A stretch of DNA of 64,000 nt from Polytrichum commune (taxonomy: Eukaryota > Streptophyta > Polytrichopsida > Polytrichales > Polytrichaceae): the NCBI GenBank assembly GCA_950295325.1, contig OX485806.1, positions 18,972,001-19,036,000 on the forward strand, read 5' to 3'. Made by a program: the position numbers and the translations under genes. The notes beneath the pieces were generated by a model. It saw only the letters and a program-made list of their open reading frames with translations, was not told the origin of the DNA and searched no databases. This document shows, piece by piece, positions 10,270 through 21,666 of this stretch (the stretch's first letter is position 1; each line of letters starts with the position of its first letter).

Positions 10270-12967
10270 GTTCAGGGGATCAGAAATAGCCAAATTACGA
10301 TAGACTCCTGACCTCTTCAACGTCACTTGTGTATGCCATACTGAAGCGAAGCTTGGGTGTTGTGTATTCTGTGTATTCTGTTGTATGGAAAGTTGAGTTG
10401 CCTGGTCACTTTGTATGATGTTTTGAATCTGATCTCGAAGCATCCCAGTTCACTTCGCCGCATACTAACCTCTGAACTCAGGAGTTTATAACGTCGATGC
10501 TAAAGGTTCAACGTTTATCGAGGATCCCAATGAACACTTTTTTTCTTTTTTTTAAAATTTTTTTAAAGAAAGAGACCATCACGAAGTTGCTTGGTAATCT
10601 TATGGTTTGTTTCTAAAACCAAATCTCATTCAATTCATTCCTCAAGAAGCACTTGATTGTTCAACAAGAAGTTGCTTACAGACACCTTACTTTCAACTTT
10701 CCACAAAACAACCTATGAAACATAGCCATAATTTTGAATCACAGTCATCATTCCATCACCGCCGTTTCTAAATATCCATAACAATAGTGCATAAGGATAC
10801 ATGAGGTTCTTATGTGGTCACTAAGACTTCTTGACCAAACCTTATGATTGAGTTGTATATATGGCAAGGTTTGTAGTTAACAACGAGTACCAAAAAGACA
10901 CGTCTCACAAAAATAAACTCCATCTTAAGTTCAATAATTAATACAACTGGGAGGGTCTATGAAGAAATTCTCCACTTTGACCAATTGCATCTCAACTCCG
11001 ATTCTAAAACTTGAATTGACAATCTTCATGATATGCAATTCTTGCTAATCGGCTAACACAATTCTCAATCCAAGCCACTGGGAAGCAAATGATTGAAGTT
11101 CTTTGCAGAGTTGGAAGTGCCTACAACATCATCACATACCTTGGCGTTTTGATTTCCACTCTAGTCCCATAAGTCTTTTGAATTCTTGGACTTTAAAAAC
11201 AATTTCATTGTAGTGCACGATTGTAGTGCAAAAATACTTACCAAAGAAGAAGGATTAGAATTCTTTGAACTAATGTATGTGGACCTTATGTGGTCAGTCT
11301 TCTTGATCGGACGTTTATATTTGAGTGATATATATGGGAATGCTCGTGATTTAGAATGGGCACCCAAGAAAAGATGTGTTGCTATGGGATTAGACTACAT
11401 GCCTAAACTACTACCAACCACTTATAGGTTCAGTGTTCAACATACTTGAAAGAGCCTATATAATTACTCAAAGAGAAACTTAGAGAATCTCCAATGACCT
11501 CTTATAATTTCAATATCTCATCTTCAATTTCAAACCTTGAAACGACATTGATCTTCATGATTGACAATTGCTGACCATATAAGACAATTCATGTTCCGCT
11601 GTAACGGCCAAAATTGCATGTGCAGATGGATATCACAACATTACTCAACCTACTAGTCCTACTCCCTTTTCTAATAGGAGTTAGCCAGTGTTGAGTTTGA
11701 AAGTGCCATGCAATCTCATGGAACTAGTTCTTTAATGGGAGAAACAAAAGAGGTGCTTAGGTAGAAAAAGGCAGGGGCCCATGGCAGACAAATGTTGTTG
11801 TGATAAAAAATTAAATGAAATTTTTTTGGGGGAAGAGAAGACGAAGACAAAAGTAGACAAGAGAATGGTAAAAATTGATTAGTTGATTTATTTTTATTTT
11901 TATTTTTATTTTCAAAACTACCCTTTCAAACCAGATTTAGAAAAAACCAACACAGTCACTTTTTGGTGCATGGTCATTCCTCTCAGTCCACATTCGGTTT
12001 ACACCTAGTGAGGGGCCCAAAGACTTTGCAAATGGATTTTTTTAAGATACCGGATCATGAAAGTTGGACCATGAAGTCAAACCATGGAAAAAGGCCATCT
12101 TCCATGGTCCAACTTCATGGTATAGTTGTAAACCGGTCCTCAGTAATGTTCATTTTGCAAAGGTGACCCACCATAAGTGGGAGACAATGGTTACAAAGTT
12201 CCCGGCACTAAGGATGCAGCATGCACCCTAGTGCATGCGCAATGCATCAGTGGCAACAACATGGCCACATCCAAGATATATTTTATGCATATATATATAC
12301 ATATATATATACATAGATGAAGCGAGATTTCTTCGATGTCAGAACGTCGACGAACGATGTGTGTGCATGTGTGCGTGCATGCTTGGGCCTGCCCTGCAAC
12401 GGCTCAGAACCCGTCCGGAGTTAAGACTTAACTTCACTAGTTGAACTGCCACATCCTGGCACTCATCTGCCTGCACAAGTTACCACACAATGGCTGTTGT
12501 CAGTGAAGTCCGATCGAAGCGAAGTTATGTGGCCAGTTGCAATTAATCGGGCCACGCAAATTGGAGCCAATATAGTGTATATCATTTCCTGACGAATATA
12601 CATTTACACATCAGCAATCAGTATCATCTTACATGTTCTTGTCAACGATGCTTCGAAATTCAGCTAAGGTAGATGACACTGTTCTCTTTTGGCACAAATT
12701 GAAAAGAATCGATTGCAAGAAAAGAACCAAATGCAAGCGTGGATGACACGAAATCCATCAGATGAGCAGATGCTCTAGACTAGTGTTGAATCTTTGAATG
12801 GTTCTTGTTAGCAATTGACTGGGATTCCAATGTACCAAAGTATGCTGTATTTGAAGTCTGTGTGTAATTGTTATACGGGCTCAAAGTTTTGTTGGTACAT
12901 GATCAAAACCCAACACATGATTTTGGTGTCCACGTGATGGACATGATGTGGACCAATATGTATAATC
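10270..12967. other. Intergenic, no supported gene
   Basis: Parts at about 10270-10520 and 12440-12860 are of higher complexity than the repeats around them and could be remnants of old genes or non-coding transcripts, but I cannot build a coding model. An 87-codon frame at 11186-11449 is unrecognised. An (AT)n stretch interrupted by ACA lies at about 12280-12315. Confidence 0.35.
12068..12121. repeat. Short inverted repeat (stem-loop)
   Basis: ACCATGAAGTCAAACCATGG pairs with CCATGGTCCAACTTCATGGT around a 10-15 base loop. It lies in a small block bounded by AAACCGGT-like motifs (GGTTTACACC near 11998, GTAAACCGG near 12129), so it may be a foldback MITE. Confidence 0.5.
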
Positions 12968-13470
12968 AAGGTCGAGGCATCTGTAGTCGACCAAGTCCAT
13001 TTGACCACTCACTAGGGTCATGTAATGCTGACATGGATGAGATCTATAGTTTTTTTGGGAACATACTTAAAAAGTTTATGTGATAATGGCTTGTGAATGA
13101 TTAAGGTTGAGGCATCTATAACTGATAAAATAAGAGAGTTTGCATTTGTTGAGGAGGAGTAGTAGCATGGAGTTACTTTTCTCGCGGAGAGAGACGAATT
13201 TTAACGATAATGCATTTTTCTTCATGAATATCGAAAAATATTTTGGAAGCGGTAAAGTTAGGGTAACACAGAGTCGAGCTATAGGTTAACCCATAAGGCT
13301 CATCTAAATGCTAATGCTTGCCTAGGACAGTTGTCAAAACTCTTATGAGGGTAATCCATCATAAGTTGCCAGCACATAAGGTCGAGGCATCCATAGTTGA
13401 CCATGTCCATTTAACTGCTCACTAGGGTCATGTAATTCCGATGTGGATGAGATCTATGTGTTTAAGGTGA
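12968..13470 (+). repeat. Composite repeat A-B-A', B in plus orientation
   Basis: A (AAGGTCGAGGCATCTGTAG ... GATCTATAG, 12968-13073) and A' (13378-13470) are direct copies. Between them lies B (13103-13352), flanked by inverted copies of a roughly 28-bp sequence (TTTATGTGATAATGGCTTGT on the left; its inverse ACAAG-like form at 13353-13378). The 71-codon frame at 12868-13083 runs across A and is not a gene. Confidence 0.65.
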
Positions 13471-14927
13471 ACAAATTTTTGAAGACCACAATTACTCTCA
13501 ATTGTAGCTAGGTTAGCTTTAGTCTATAGCTATTCATGCGGAGGTTAGTGTTGGGTGGGGGAGGCTTCTTCGAACTCCACATTTGCTACGAGAGAGGTTG
13601 CCTCGAGGGAAGGCCATTATACTGAGTCACTAACATAAGTTCTTTTGGAGTGTGTTTTTTCCCGGTCTCACTGCAAGTTGCTGCTGATCTAATTGAAACC
13701 CCCCTTGCCCAAACCTATGATTTTTTTATATCATTTGGAATTTCAAGATTCCTTTGTTAATAGAAGGAGAGGTGTGACTCTCATATGCAACATTGTCCTC
13801 TCACTTATTGTCACTTCAATGTTTGTTGCATATGAGCATATCTCCCACCCATCCATACCAAAAATAGGTTATGTATAATCATTGTCAAATCAACTTCCAA
13901 AAGTAATTCTCTGCCTACATAGAAACTATCTCATGATGTTTTTGTTGGGTGTACATTATGAGAGGTAAGTTGGTATCTCGTATCCATTTGTCTCCCCCCC
14001 AAATGCTTGCGGTGTGTTCATCTCAGTTACGCCTTTCAACACTAATAAGTAGTCTCTAAAGCTAATTCGAATGTTGAATCAACTTCAAAAAGTAATCTCC
14101 GAACCACTTACCTACTAATTCAAAAACGTCGGGATGAACTCGAGGTATGTAGGTTCACAATAAGGTAAATATGTCTAATTCATTTTCTTCTCTTAATCAG
14201 ACACCTAAATTTGAGTGGTACGCTCTAAATAACCTTCCTAATATCGCGCCTATGCCAACCCAAGTGCACATGATGTTAAGGAGGTCTACAATGTTAACAT
14301 GGATGGATGATAATACAAAATTAGTGTACCATGTGACATTATGGAATACACAAAGTCAACATTGCAATAATGACAATAACGACAATGATGACAACGTGAT
14401 GTGTGCAAGCATGTGGTTTGAATTCTTCGGTGGATTATTGAATGTCAAAACCCATGATATATGAGAGGGAAATGTTACATCAAGAAGGGAGATTTAAATT
14501 GAGCATATCCATTTTCTAGGGTTTTGAGATATAAGAGAGGGAGTGACATTACGGAGGTTAGGGTATATGTGGTTAGGTATCGCTCTAAAAATATATTAAT
14601 AAAAAGACGTGTGTTTAAAAAATATTGGACTACATGCTAAACATATGATAACCAATCTAGGTTCAAATGTAGTGAACATAATTTGGGGAACATACATGAC
14701 TAATTAATGAGCACAAGAATCATCAATAAGATATTCATTTGAGTTTCCAAAAACTATGAGAAAAGCGACAATGGCCTCGATTTGGATTCACTAACCATCT
14801 CGTACTAATCGTGTGTTTCATATCCTAGTAACTTAGAAGTGGGCTAGTAAAAAAAGTTAACCATTTAAGATCCATCTACCTTATCTACCAATGTCATTGC
14901 TTAGCTACAACCACAACCACAATTGCT
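13471..14927. other. Intergenic, no supported gene
   Basis: Contains an R2-related fragment near 14055-14100 and a 97-codon unrecognised frame (14171-14464) rich in Asn/Asp near its end. A poly-C run of 8 is near 13996. No domain or splice structure seen. Confidence 0.3.
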
Positions 14928-15332
14928 AAGGCCGAGGCATTCATAGTCGACCAAGTCCATTTCACTGCTCACTCGGGTCATGTAGAGCTGACATGGATTA
15001 GATTTATATTTTTTAGGCGAACACAACTAGGATTTATGTGATGATGACTTGTGATTGATTACCCTTACAAGACTTTTGACAACTGTCATAGCCAAGTATT
15101 AGCATTCAAATGAGAGTTTATGGGTTAACCTATAAATTGACTAGGTGTTAACCTAACTTTACCGCTTCAAATTTTGCAGCAATTTCCATAGTCACGAAAA
15201 AAAACATAACTTTTTCTGGCATTATCCTTATAATTTGTTCCTCTTGGCAAGAAAATAATTGCCTGCTATTACTACTCCTCAACACATGCAAACTCTCTTA
15301 TTTTATTTGTAGGTTATAGATGCCTCAACCTT
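14928..15332 (+). repeat. Composite repeat A''-B, B in minus orientation
   Basis: A'' (14928-15030, AAGGCCGAGGCATTCATAG...) and the adjoining TTTATGTGATGATGACTTGT sequence (15033-15060) match the left half of the 12968 repeat. The following segment 15061-15332 matches B (13103-13352) only when reverse-complemented: it begins ACCCTTACAAGAC and ends GCCTCAACCTT. Confidence 0.65.
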
Positions 15333-15720
15333 AATGCTAGATTGACAGCCACCAGTAATTTGCCATGAGTAATGACAGTGAAGGAAATCTGGTCAACTTC
15401 CAGTAAAGGTCATGTATACAGTGGACCGATTGAATGCTTGCACTAATACTAATACTACTACTACTACTACTACAACAACAACAGCTACGACTACTGCCGT
15501 TGCAGTAATGTTAATGGATTGGCCAACAATTCATCAAAAGTAGCCCAGTCGTACTTAAAAAGGTTGGCATATTTACAAAGTACATACATTCACTCACCTT
15601 GAATGCATTCATCATTCATACCGTAACCGGAGAAGATGCGAAGGGAGAAGTGGGGTGATTATGGTGGCATCATGGGAGCAGCTGAAGACTCGGCCACCAT
15701 AACTCCTGATCCACCTCCAT
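15333..15720. other. Upstream flank of the duplicated gene, with a trinucleotide repeat
   Basis: Holds a (CTA)n-(CAA)n microsatellite at 15441-15483. Otherwise unique sequence that could include promoter elements of the gene at 16686. No defined motif can be claimed. Confidence 0.35.
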
Positions 15721-16685
15721 GGTAATCTTAGAAAGGCCGCCCACCGACTTTTCTGTAAGTTAATGAAAGTTAAGTGAACCTTTTAAAGTAGTTGCCTGGA
15801 TGATGATCATCAAGTTTGCAGATTGAGGGAACCTGGGGCGGGAGTGAATGCGGATGGTGACGGGCCCGCCGCGACCGCAGGGATCCGCGTGTCTGGGCGA
15901 TGGGCATTGGATGATGATGTTGTTGTTGGTGGTGTAGCTGAACTTTGCTCAATCGGTGAATCAGTTAATCGGAGGAGGGGGATTGTAGGAGAAGATCGAT
16001 GGAGGAGGTATTTTGGAAGGGGTGTGGGTAGGGAGGTGGCCGTGGATTCTCATTCGCCGAGTGCGCTGCGGGTGCGGGGAGGTTGTGGATTGGGGGGCCT
16101 TTTTGTTGTTCTTGATCTTGTTATGGGTTCAATTTGCCGTTGGTGGATTGATTGGAAGTTCACTACTCATCAGTCTCTTTTTGTCGCCGACTTTTGGCAG
16201 AACCTGGAGACATGAACCAACTGGTGACCCCGATCTCGGTGCTATTGTGAAGCAACTTTAGCGCTTGAAAAACCTCTTGTCCTCCCCAGAGCATTCCTGG
16301 TGGTGGAACTTCGGAGGTGTGTACTTCGGGTTATTTATTAATCGGTGACGAACAGTTGCGAAAGTTTTCGGGAATTGTCCTCTCGCAGCTTGTGGGGGGT
16401 GAAGGGATCGTTCTTGGTGGTTTAAACTTCAAACGTCACTCGGGGTTATAATGCCGGTAACAAACAAATTGCGAGGAAGCTTGTGGTTGAGTGAGGTTAC
16501 GGCGAGGAATGTCACGCAATCGATCATCAGCGGCAACTAAGTAGCTGCACAGCGCCTGCTAAAAGTTTCAAGTGATCGTGTCTCTTCTATCTGGCCTCAG
16601 AGGTGAAAGCTTGGTGAAGAATCTCGGTCCCAAAGCAATCGGTGTGGCGAGAGGGAGAATTGATTGATTCGAAAAAAAAATTGCG

Positions 16686-17408
16686 ATGCCTGGACTGATT
16701 GTGGACAGGTACACTTGTTCGGGAGAGACGCAATCGATCGGGGGAGGCTACAAGCTTCCCACAGGTCTGGAGCCACCAAAGACCGGAGGCATGTTGAACC
16801 GAGGGTCAGACCGACGTTTCAGATTCTCCCCAGAGAAAACAGCCAGGTCAACACTCCAGAACTCCATCATCGCCAGTATGGAAGCACCCGAGTTGGAGTT
16901 TTTCGCAACCGCCAATATTAGCAGCCGCGACTACGCAAGCATGGACGCAGCTACCGCTAACGGGAGCAGCAGCCCCACGATGCTCTCCAGCTCCGACTTC
17001 GCACCCGCAAGACACTCCACCGCATGCTGCACAGATCTCGCATTGCGTCGCGAGATTCGCAAGAAATTCGCCAATCAGCAACAACATCAGCAACTGCAGC
17101 AGGAGAAGCAGAGCGGTTACTCGCTTGCGAACTCGAGCTCTACCCTCAGCTTGGGGCATAGCTTCCGGAGGGAGATCGAAGCGGAAGACCGTGCGGAGAA
17201 TCTGCAACTGTGGGAGGAGTTCGACCAACCTCTGAACGGGAAGAAAGCTGTGCCACATTCGTGGCATGGTGAGTCACATGGGAACCATTCCGGGAAGAAG
17301 CTCGAAAACTCGCTCCGCAAAACCAAATGCCTCGTGCAAGGGTTCTTCCAAACGTTGGGGTTTTCGTCACGGAGGAGCTCCTCAGGAGTGTTCCGCAGGG
17401 CATCGTAA
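16686..17408 (+). CDS. Uncharacterised 240-aa plant protein, tandem copy 1
   Basis: I do not recognise this protein and see no known domain, signal peptide or membrane segment. The start is supported by an in-frame TGA at 16665-16667 with no ATG between, and by conservation of both leader and start in the second copy. Visible features: a Gly/Pro-rich N-terminal stretch (residues 18-40), a Ser/Ala-rich middle (79-118), a basic block RREIRKK (121-127), a Gln-rich tract QQQHQQLQQEKQ (131-142), a His/Gly-rich part (191-202), and a basic, Ser-rich C-terminus with FFQTLGFSSRR (220-230) and a final RRAS. Arg-Arg-Ser patterns at the end could be kinase sites. The frame has no intron. The duplicated copy differs at only six residues. 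Preservation of a long frame in both copies while the flanks diverge argues that it is real and constrained. A nuclear or cytosolic regulatory role is possible, but nothing in the sequence proves it. Confidence 0.75.
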   Translation: MPGLIVDRYTCSGETQSIGGGYKLPTGLEPPKTGGMLNRGSDRRFRFSPEKTARSTLQNSIIASMEAPELEFFATANISSRDYASMDAATANGSSSPTMLSSSDFAPARHSTACCTDLALRREIRKKFANQQQHQQLQQEKQSGYSLANSSSTLSLGHSFRREIEAEDRAENLQLWEEFDQPLNGKKAVPHSWHGESHGNHSGKKLENSLRKTKCLVQGFFQTLGFSSRRSSSGVFRRAS

Positions 17409-17860
17409 TATTGTAATGCGAAATGGTTAGGTGATAAAATGGAAAGAAACACCATCCTAGTGGTTGGATTTTTCTGACCAACCCTTTGTCGCTCCGCCGA
17501 ATGAAAGGTGTCGTCCAAGGATTTCTTCCAAAGTTGGGGTTTCGTCGTGGCGTTGAAGCACCTCAGGATTCCGCTAAGGTATGATTCCCCATGAATTTTG
17601 CACAAAAGAATTCGAGGCAGGGTTGGTGCTCTATCGATAGAAGAGCATCTGCATATGGTGAGAGATGGAAGATATTTGCAACCTTTGAGCGGCAAGCAAG
17701 CACTCGTGGTACCGCGAGTCGCATGGGGATCATTCTGGGAAGAAGCTCGAAAACTCGGTGCTCCGAATCAAAGGGTTCTTTCAAAAGCTTTAAGAGTCTT
17801 TACAGAGTCGAAGCTCCTTCGGATTCCGCAAGGCATCAGAATTCTGCAATGCTGAGTTAG
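17409..17860 (+). pseudogene. Decayed reiterations of the gene's 3' end, unit 1
   Basis: Two further degenerate copies of the terminal coding module follow the stop. Module 2 (about 17491-17583) reads LRRMKGVVQGFLPKLGFRR, matching residues 210-230 of the upstream gene, then runs to a TGA. Module 3 (about 17690-17796) reads HSWYRESHGDHSGKKLENS, matching residues 191-209, then ends in TAA after GFFQKL. Their reading frames relative to one another are disrupted. They look like ancient tandem duplications of the last about 180 bp of the gene. Confidence 0.7.
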
Positions 17861-17937
17861 ATGATAGGCAAAAAACATTATCAGAGTGGCAGCTTTTGAT
17901 CAGATACTTTGGATTAGGAAGGAAGGCATGTGAATTG

Positions 17938-18044
17938 TGTCAAAGCGCTCGCCGATCTGCGACGTGTCTTGAAGAAGGCTCTCTCTTCTCTGCAGCAAGC
18001 AGAGCCATGTGTTTTTTGCTCGCACATCGGCAAGCCCTTTGACA
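17938..18044 (+). other. Stem-loop downstream of copy 1, hairpin precursor candidate
   Basis: The arm at 17938-17962 (TGTCAAAGCGCTCGCCGATC plus TGCGA) pairs with 18020-18044 at 22 of 25 positions. The loop contains a smaller hairpin CTCTGC-AGCAA-GCAGAG. The same fold occurs in the duplicated unit at 21972-22099. Geometry resembles a short plant MIRNA precursor, but no known miRNA sequence is recognised. Confidence 0.45.
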
Positions 18045-19018
18045 CGATTACACTCCCCTCGCAACTCATCTCAGTTGTTTGATGGAACCCGTTCCGTGTA
18101 CCTTTGTAGAAGTGAATCCGAGGCAGGGTTGTCAGTGATGGCTGAGAATGAATTTTCTCTCTCAATTCCTTTCATTCTGCCCTCTCTCCCTTATGTGCAC
18201 ATATTGAGGAGAGATGCAAGATAATTGCACTGCAATGTGGGAGAGGTAGTTGGAGTGCTAGAAACCAAATGACTTTTTGGTGCCACCATGACGCTCCGTT
18301 TGCGAATTGTGAGCTCTGGTGGAACACTATGAAATCTGAAATATGTACAATAGATCGTATCAAGACAAAACCTTTGTTACTGCAAATCCTTGTCTCTGCA
18401 AACACTTTTTTTCAAGAACTTTTTTTCTTGAGCATTGCGAATGGGTGTGCATATCATCATGAGGGAATAAATCATGTGCATGTCACCACGGAAGAAAATG
18501 TTGAGGTGACTTTTGCCCTGTTTTAGTTCGCTTCATCCTCTTTGTCTCTGGATCAATGTGAGTGCATGTGCGTATAATGAGGAATGGATGATTGAATTGC
18601 ATTCGGGAAACTGGAAGGGTTGGTGGTTTTGAGAGGACTTTTGGGCCATTTTCGGTGCTTCGAATATCGGTATCTCCAGGGCACGATGTTTCCCAATAAT
18701 GGCGATTGTGACCTCCGATCGAACACTTGGAAGTATGTCAGAAACTAAATTTTAAGATATGCTCTGTTTGATTCACTTCATCCCCTGTCTTTGGATCATT
18801 GTGAGTGGACGTGCATATGATGAGGAATGGACTATTGAATTTCATTCGGAAAACTGGAAGGGGTGGTGGGTTTGAGTTATTTTGCGGCTTACGTTATTCG
18901 CTTAGAATGATTAACTTCGAGGTGCATCCCCTGAGAACTAAATTCTTCCAGTACTGGCGATCATGAGCATCAATCGAACACCTTCGAATCTTGACACTAT
19001 GTGCAAAAGAATGCAAGA

Positions 19019-19632
19019 CAAGTGCTGTGATGATACATTATTACCCTACTATCTGGGAGGTGGCTGTTATGCAATTGGAGGTGACTTTGGCACATTCCAG
19101 CTTCGGCCATTTGTCAAGTACTTCGAATTATTGGCATTTGAATTTCCCTCACCCATTGAATTCCCATGTAGTGGCCAGATTAGTAAGCTCTGATTTTCGA
19201 ATGACACTCTCGAAAGCTGACAACAAGAGATCGTTGCAAGGTTGAGTTCATCCTGGGCCCAATCTTCGCCATGTCCATTGTCAATCTTCAGAATTTGCAT
19301 CAGTTTAATCCCAGTCACTGGTGATAGTAAGTTCTGATTGGTACATAGAACATTCTTGAAACCTGCCGAAGTGAGAGCAGCAGAACAGCAAATGAGAGCT
19401 ACGCTAAACATCTGATTGGGCGTGAAATATAAATTCGAGAGGTATTGGTGACTTGTCATGTAGCACCAAGTGTCATGTGACAACCTCTCTAGCTGCCACC
19501 CAGTGACTGCAACGCAATTAGTGTGCGTTGATGACGAATACTCTGGCCACACTACAAAAGATGTTTAGTGTAGTTTGCGATGAAAACCGTCAAATACAGT
19601 CAACGAGTTTAATGTGAAACAACTCCTCGGTG
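19019..19632. other. Spacer between the duplicated units
   Basis: Not part of either repeat unit. It holds a 161-codon open frame on the minus strand (19067-19552) with no recognisable domain and many Cys/Ser/Asn. It starts within the spacer and would have to be tested for expression before being called a gene. Confidence 0.3.
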
Positions 19633-20628
19633 TGGTAAATTTAGAAAGGCTGAAGTTGCCTGGATGATGATGATCATCAAGTTTGCAGATTGAGGGAGAC
19701 TTTTGGGGGGGGAGTGAATGCGGATGGTAATGGCCCCGCCGCGACCGCAGGGGTGCACGTGACAGGTCGATGGACATTGGATGATGTTGTTGTTGTTGAA
19801 GATGAACTTTGCTCAATCGGCGAATCAATTAATCGGAGGAGGGGGATTGAAGGAGAAGATCGATGGAGGAGGCATCTTTGAAAGGGTGTGGGTTGGGAGG
19901 TGGGTTCAGATTCTCATTTGCAGAAAGAGCTGCGGGTGCGGGGAGGTTGTGGATTAGTTGTAGGTTTCTATTTAAGTTCAATTTGCCGTTGGTGGATTGA
20001 AAGTTCACCTCGTCAGTTTCATTTATGAGCGGTATATCTTCTGGTCGCCGACTTGTTAACCTGGAGATATAAACCAACTGCTACCCCAATCGAGGCTTTT
20101 GTGAAGCAACTTAGCATCAGAAACACTGTGCTCTTCTTCTCCCAAGAGCATTCTTGGTGGTGAAACTTAGGGGGTGACGAAGAGACAATTTTCAAAAGCT
20201 TGTTGGGGAATATCCTCTCTACCTGGTAGTCGAACTTCAGACGTGCGTACTTCGGGTTATGTAACCGGTGACAGACAATTGTGAACGTTTTTGGGAAACT
20301 GTCCTCTTGCAGCTTGTAGAGCACAGTGTGCAAGCGTGATCATTCTCGGTTGTCAAAAATTCGGAGGTCACTTGGAATGTGGTGCTGGTGACAGACAAAT
20401 TGCGAAGCTTGCTATACCTAAGTTACAGCTGCACATCCTACTGCGAAAAGCTACAAGTGTTCGCGTCTCTCTCCGTCTCGGAATTGCTGCATGGACACTC
20501 GGTGCAGCGACGAAGCTTCTTCCTCGGCCTATGTGGACTCAGAGATTAAGAGCTCGGTGAAGAATTTCGGTTTCAAAGAATTCGGTGTGGCGAGAGGGAG
20601 AATTGATTGATTCGAAAAAAAAATTGCG

Positions 20629-21351
20629 ATGCCTGGACTGATTGTGGACAGGTATACTTGTTCGGGAGAGACGCAATCGATAGGGGGAGGCTACAAGCTT
20701 CCCACAGGTCTGGAGCCACCAAAGACCGGAGGCATGTTGAACCGAGGGTCAGACCGACGTTTCAGATTCTCCCCAGAGAAAACAGCCAGGTCAACAATCC
20801 AGAACTCCATCATCGCCAGTATGGAAGCACCCGAGTTGGAGTTTTTCGCAACCGCCAACATTGGCAGCCGCGACTACGCAAGCATGGACGCAGCCACCGC
20901 TAACGGGAGCAGCAGCCCCACGATGCTCTCCAGCTCCGACTTCGCACCCGCAAGACACTCCACTGCATGCTGCACAGATCTCGCATTGCGTCGCGAGATT
21001 CGCAAGAAATTCGCCAATCAGCAACAACATCAGCAACTGCAGCAGGAGAAGCAGAGCGGTTACTCGCTTGCGAACTCGAGCTCTACCCTCAGCTTGGGGC
21101 ATAGCTTCCGGAGGGAAATCGAAGCGGAAGACCGTGCGGAGAATCTGCAACTGTGGGAGGAGTTCGACCAACCTCTGAACGGGAAGAAAGCTGTGCCACA
21201 TTCGTGGCATGGTGAGTCACATGGCAATCATTCCGGGAAGAAGCTCGAAAACTCGCTCCGCAAAACCAAATGCCTCGTGCAAGGGTTCTTCTACACGTTG
21301 GGGTTTTCGTCAAGGAGAAAGTCCTCAGGAGGGCTCCGCAGGGCATCATGA
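20629..21351 (+). CDS. Uncharacterised 240-aa plant protein, tandem copy 2
   Basis: Paralogue of the protein at 16686-17408 with the same length, leader (GTGTGGCGAGAGGGAGAATT upstream of both) and intronless structure. Replacements relative to copy 1 are L57I, S79G, Q222Y, S231K, V235G and F236L, so four of six fall in the last 20 residues. About ten synonymous differences also occur. The stop is TGA instead of TAA. The Gln tract (131-142), basic block (121-127) and His/Gly region (191-202) are unchanged. The function is unknown. The near-identity in coding sequence against much more diverged flanks suggests either selection or gene conversion. Confidence 0.75.
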   Translation: MPGLIVDRYTCSGETQSIGGGYKLPTGLEPPKTGGMLNRGSDRRFRFSPEKTARSTIQNSIIASMEAPELEFFATANIGSRDYASMDAATANGSSSPTMLSSSDFAPARHSTACCTDLALRREIRKKFANQQQHQQLQQEKQSGYSLANSSSTLSLGHSFRREIEAEDRAENLQLWEEFDQPLNGKKAVPHSWHGESHGNHSGKKLENSLRKTKCLVQGFFYTLGFSSRRKSSGGLRRAS

Positions 21352-21605
21352 TTTTGTAATGGCGAAAAGGTTAGGTGATAGGATGGTAAGAAACATCATC
21401 ATAGTCTTTTGAGCAACGCTTGCGCGGCATGGCGAGTCACAAGGAACCATTCCAGGACGAAGCTCGAAAGCTCTCTCCACTGAACGAAAGGTGTCGTCCA
21501 AGGATTCTCCCAAACGTTGAGATTGTCGTGGCCGAGTTGAAGCTCCTCAAGATTCCGATAAGGCATGAATATTGTACAAAAATTCCGAGGCAGGATTGGT
21601 GACTG

Positions 21606-21666
<61 letters not shown>

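Larger units (their letters stand above)
15721..19018 (+). repeat. Tandem segmental duplication, unit 1 (contains the gene at 16686)
   Basis: Homology with 19633-22841 begins at GGTAATCTTAGAAAGGC (versus GGTAAATTTAGAAAGGC) and ends at ACTATGTGCAAAAGAATGC. Non-coding parts differ by many substitutions and indels, while the 240-codon gene is about 97% identical. Unit 1 also has a local direct repeat (about 18531-18650 and 18770-18880, phrase GAGGAATGGA...GAAACTGGAAGG) that is single in unit 2. Confidence 0.9.

Noticed and set aside
15823-16215. 130-codon frame upstream of the 240-aa gene
   Set aside because: The equivalent frame in the second unit stops early (about 19881) and the region accumulates indels, so it is more likely leader or promoter sequence.
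16848-17267. 139-codon frame on the minus strand opposite the 240-aa gene (also 20791-21210)
   Set aside because: Conserved only because the plus-strand gene is conserved. It has no start context or splice structure of its own, and its Leu-rich stretch mirrors the plus-strand CAG codons for Gln.
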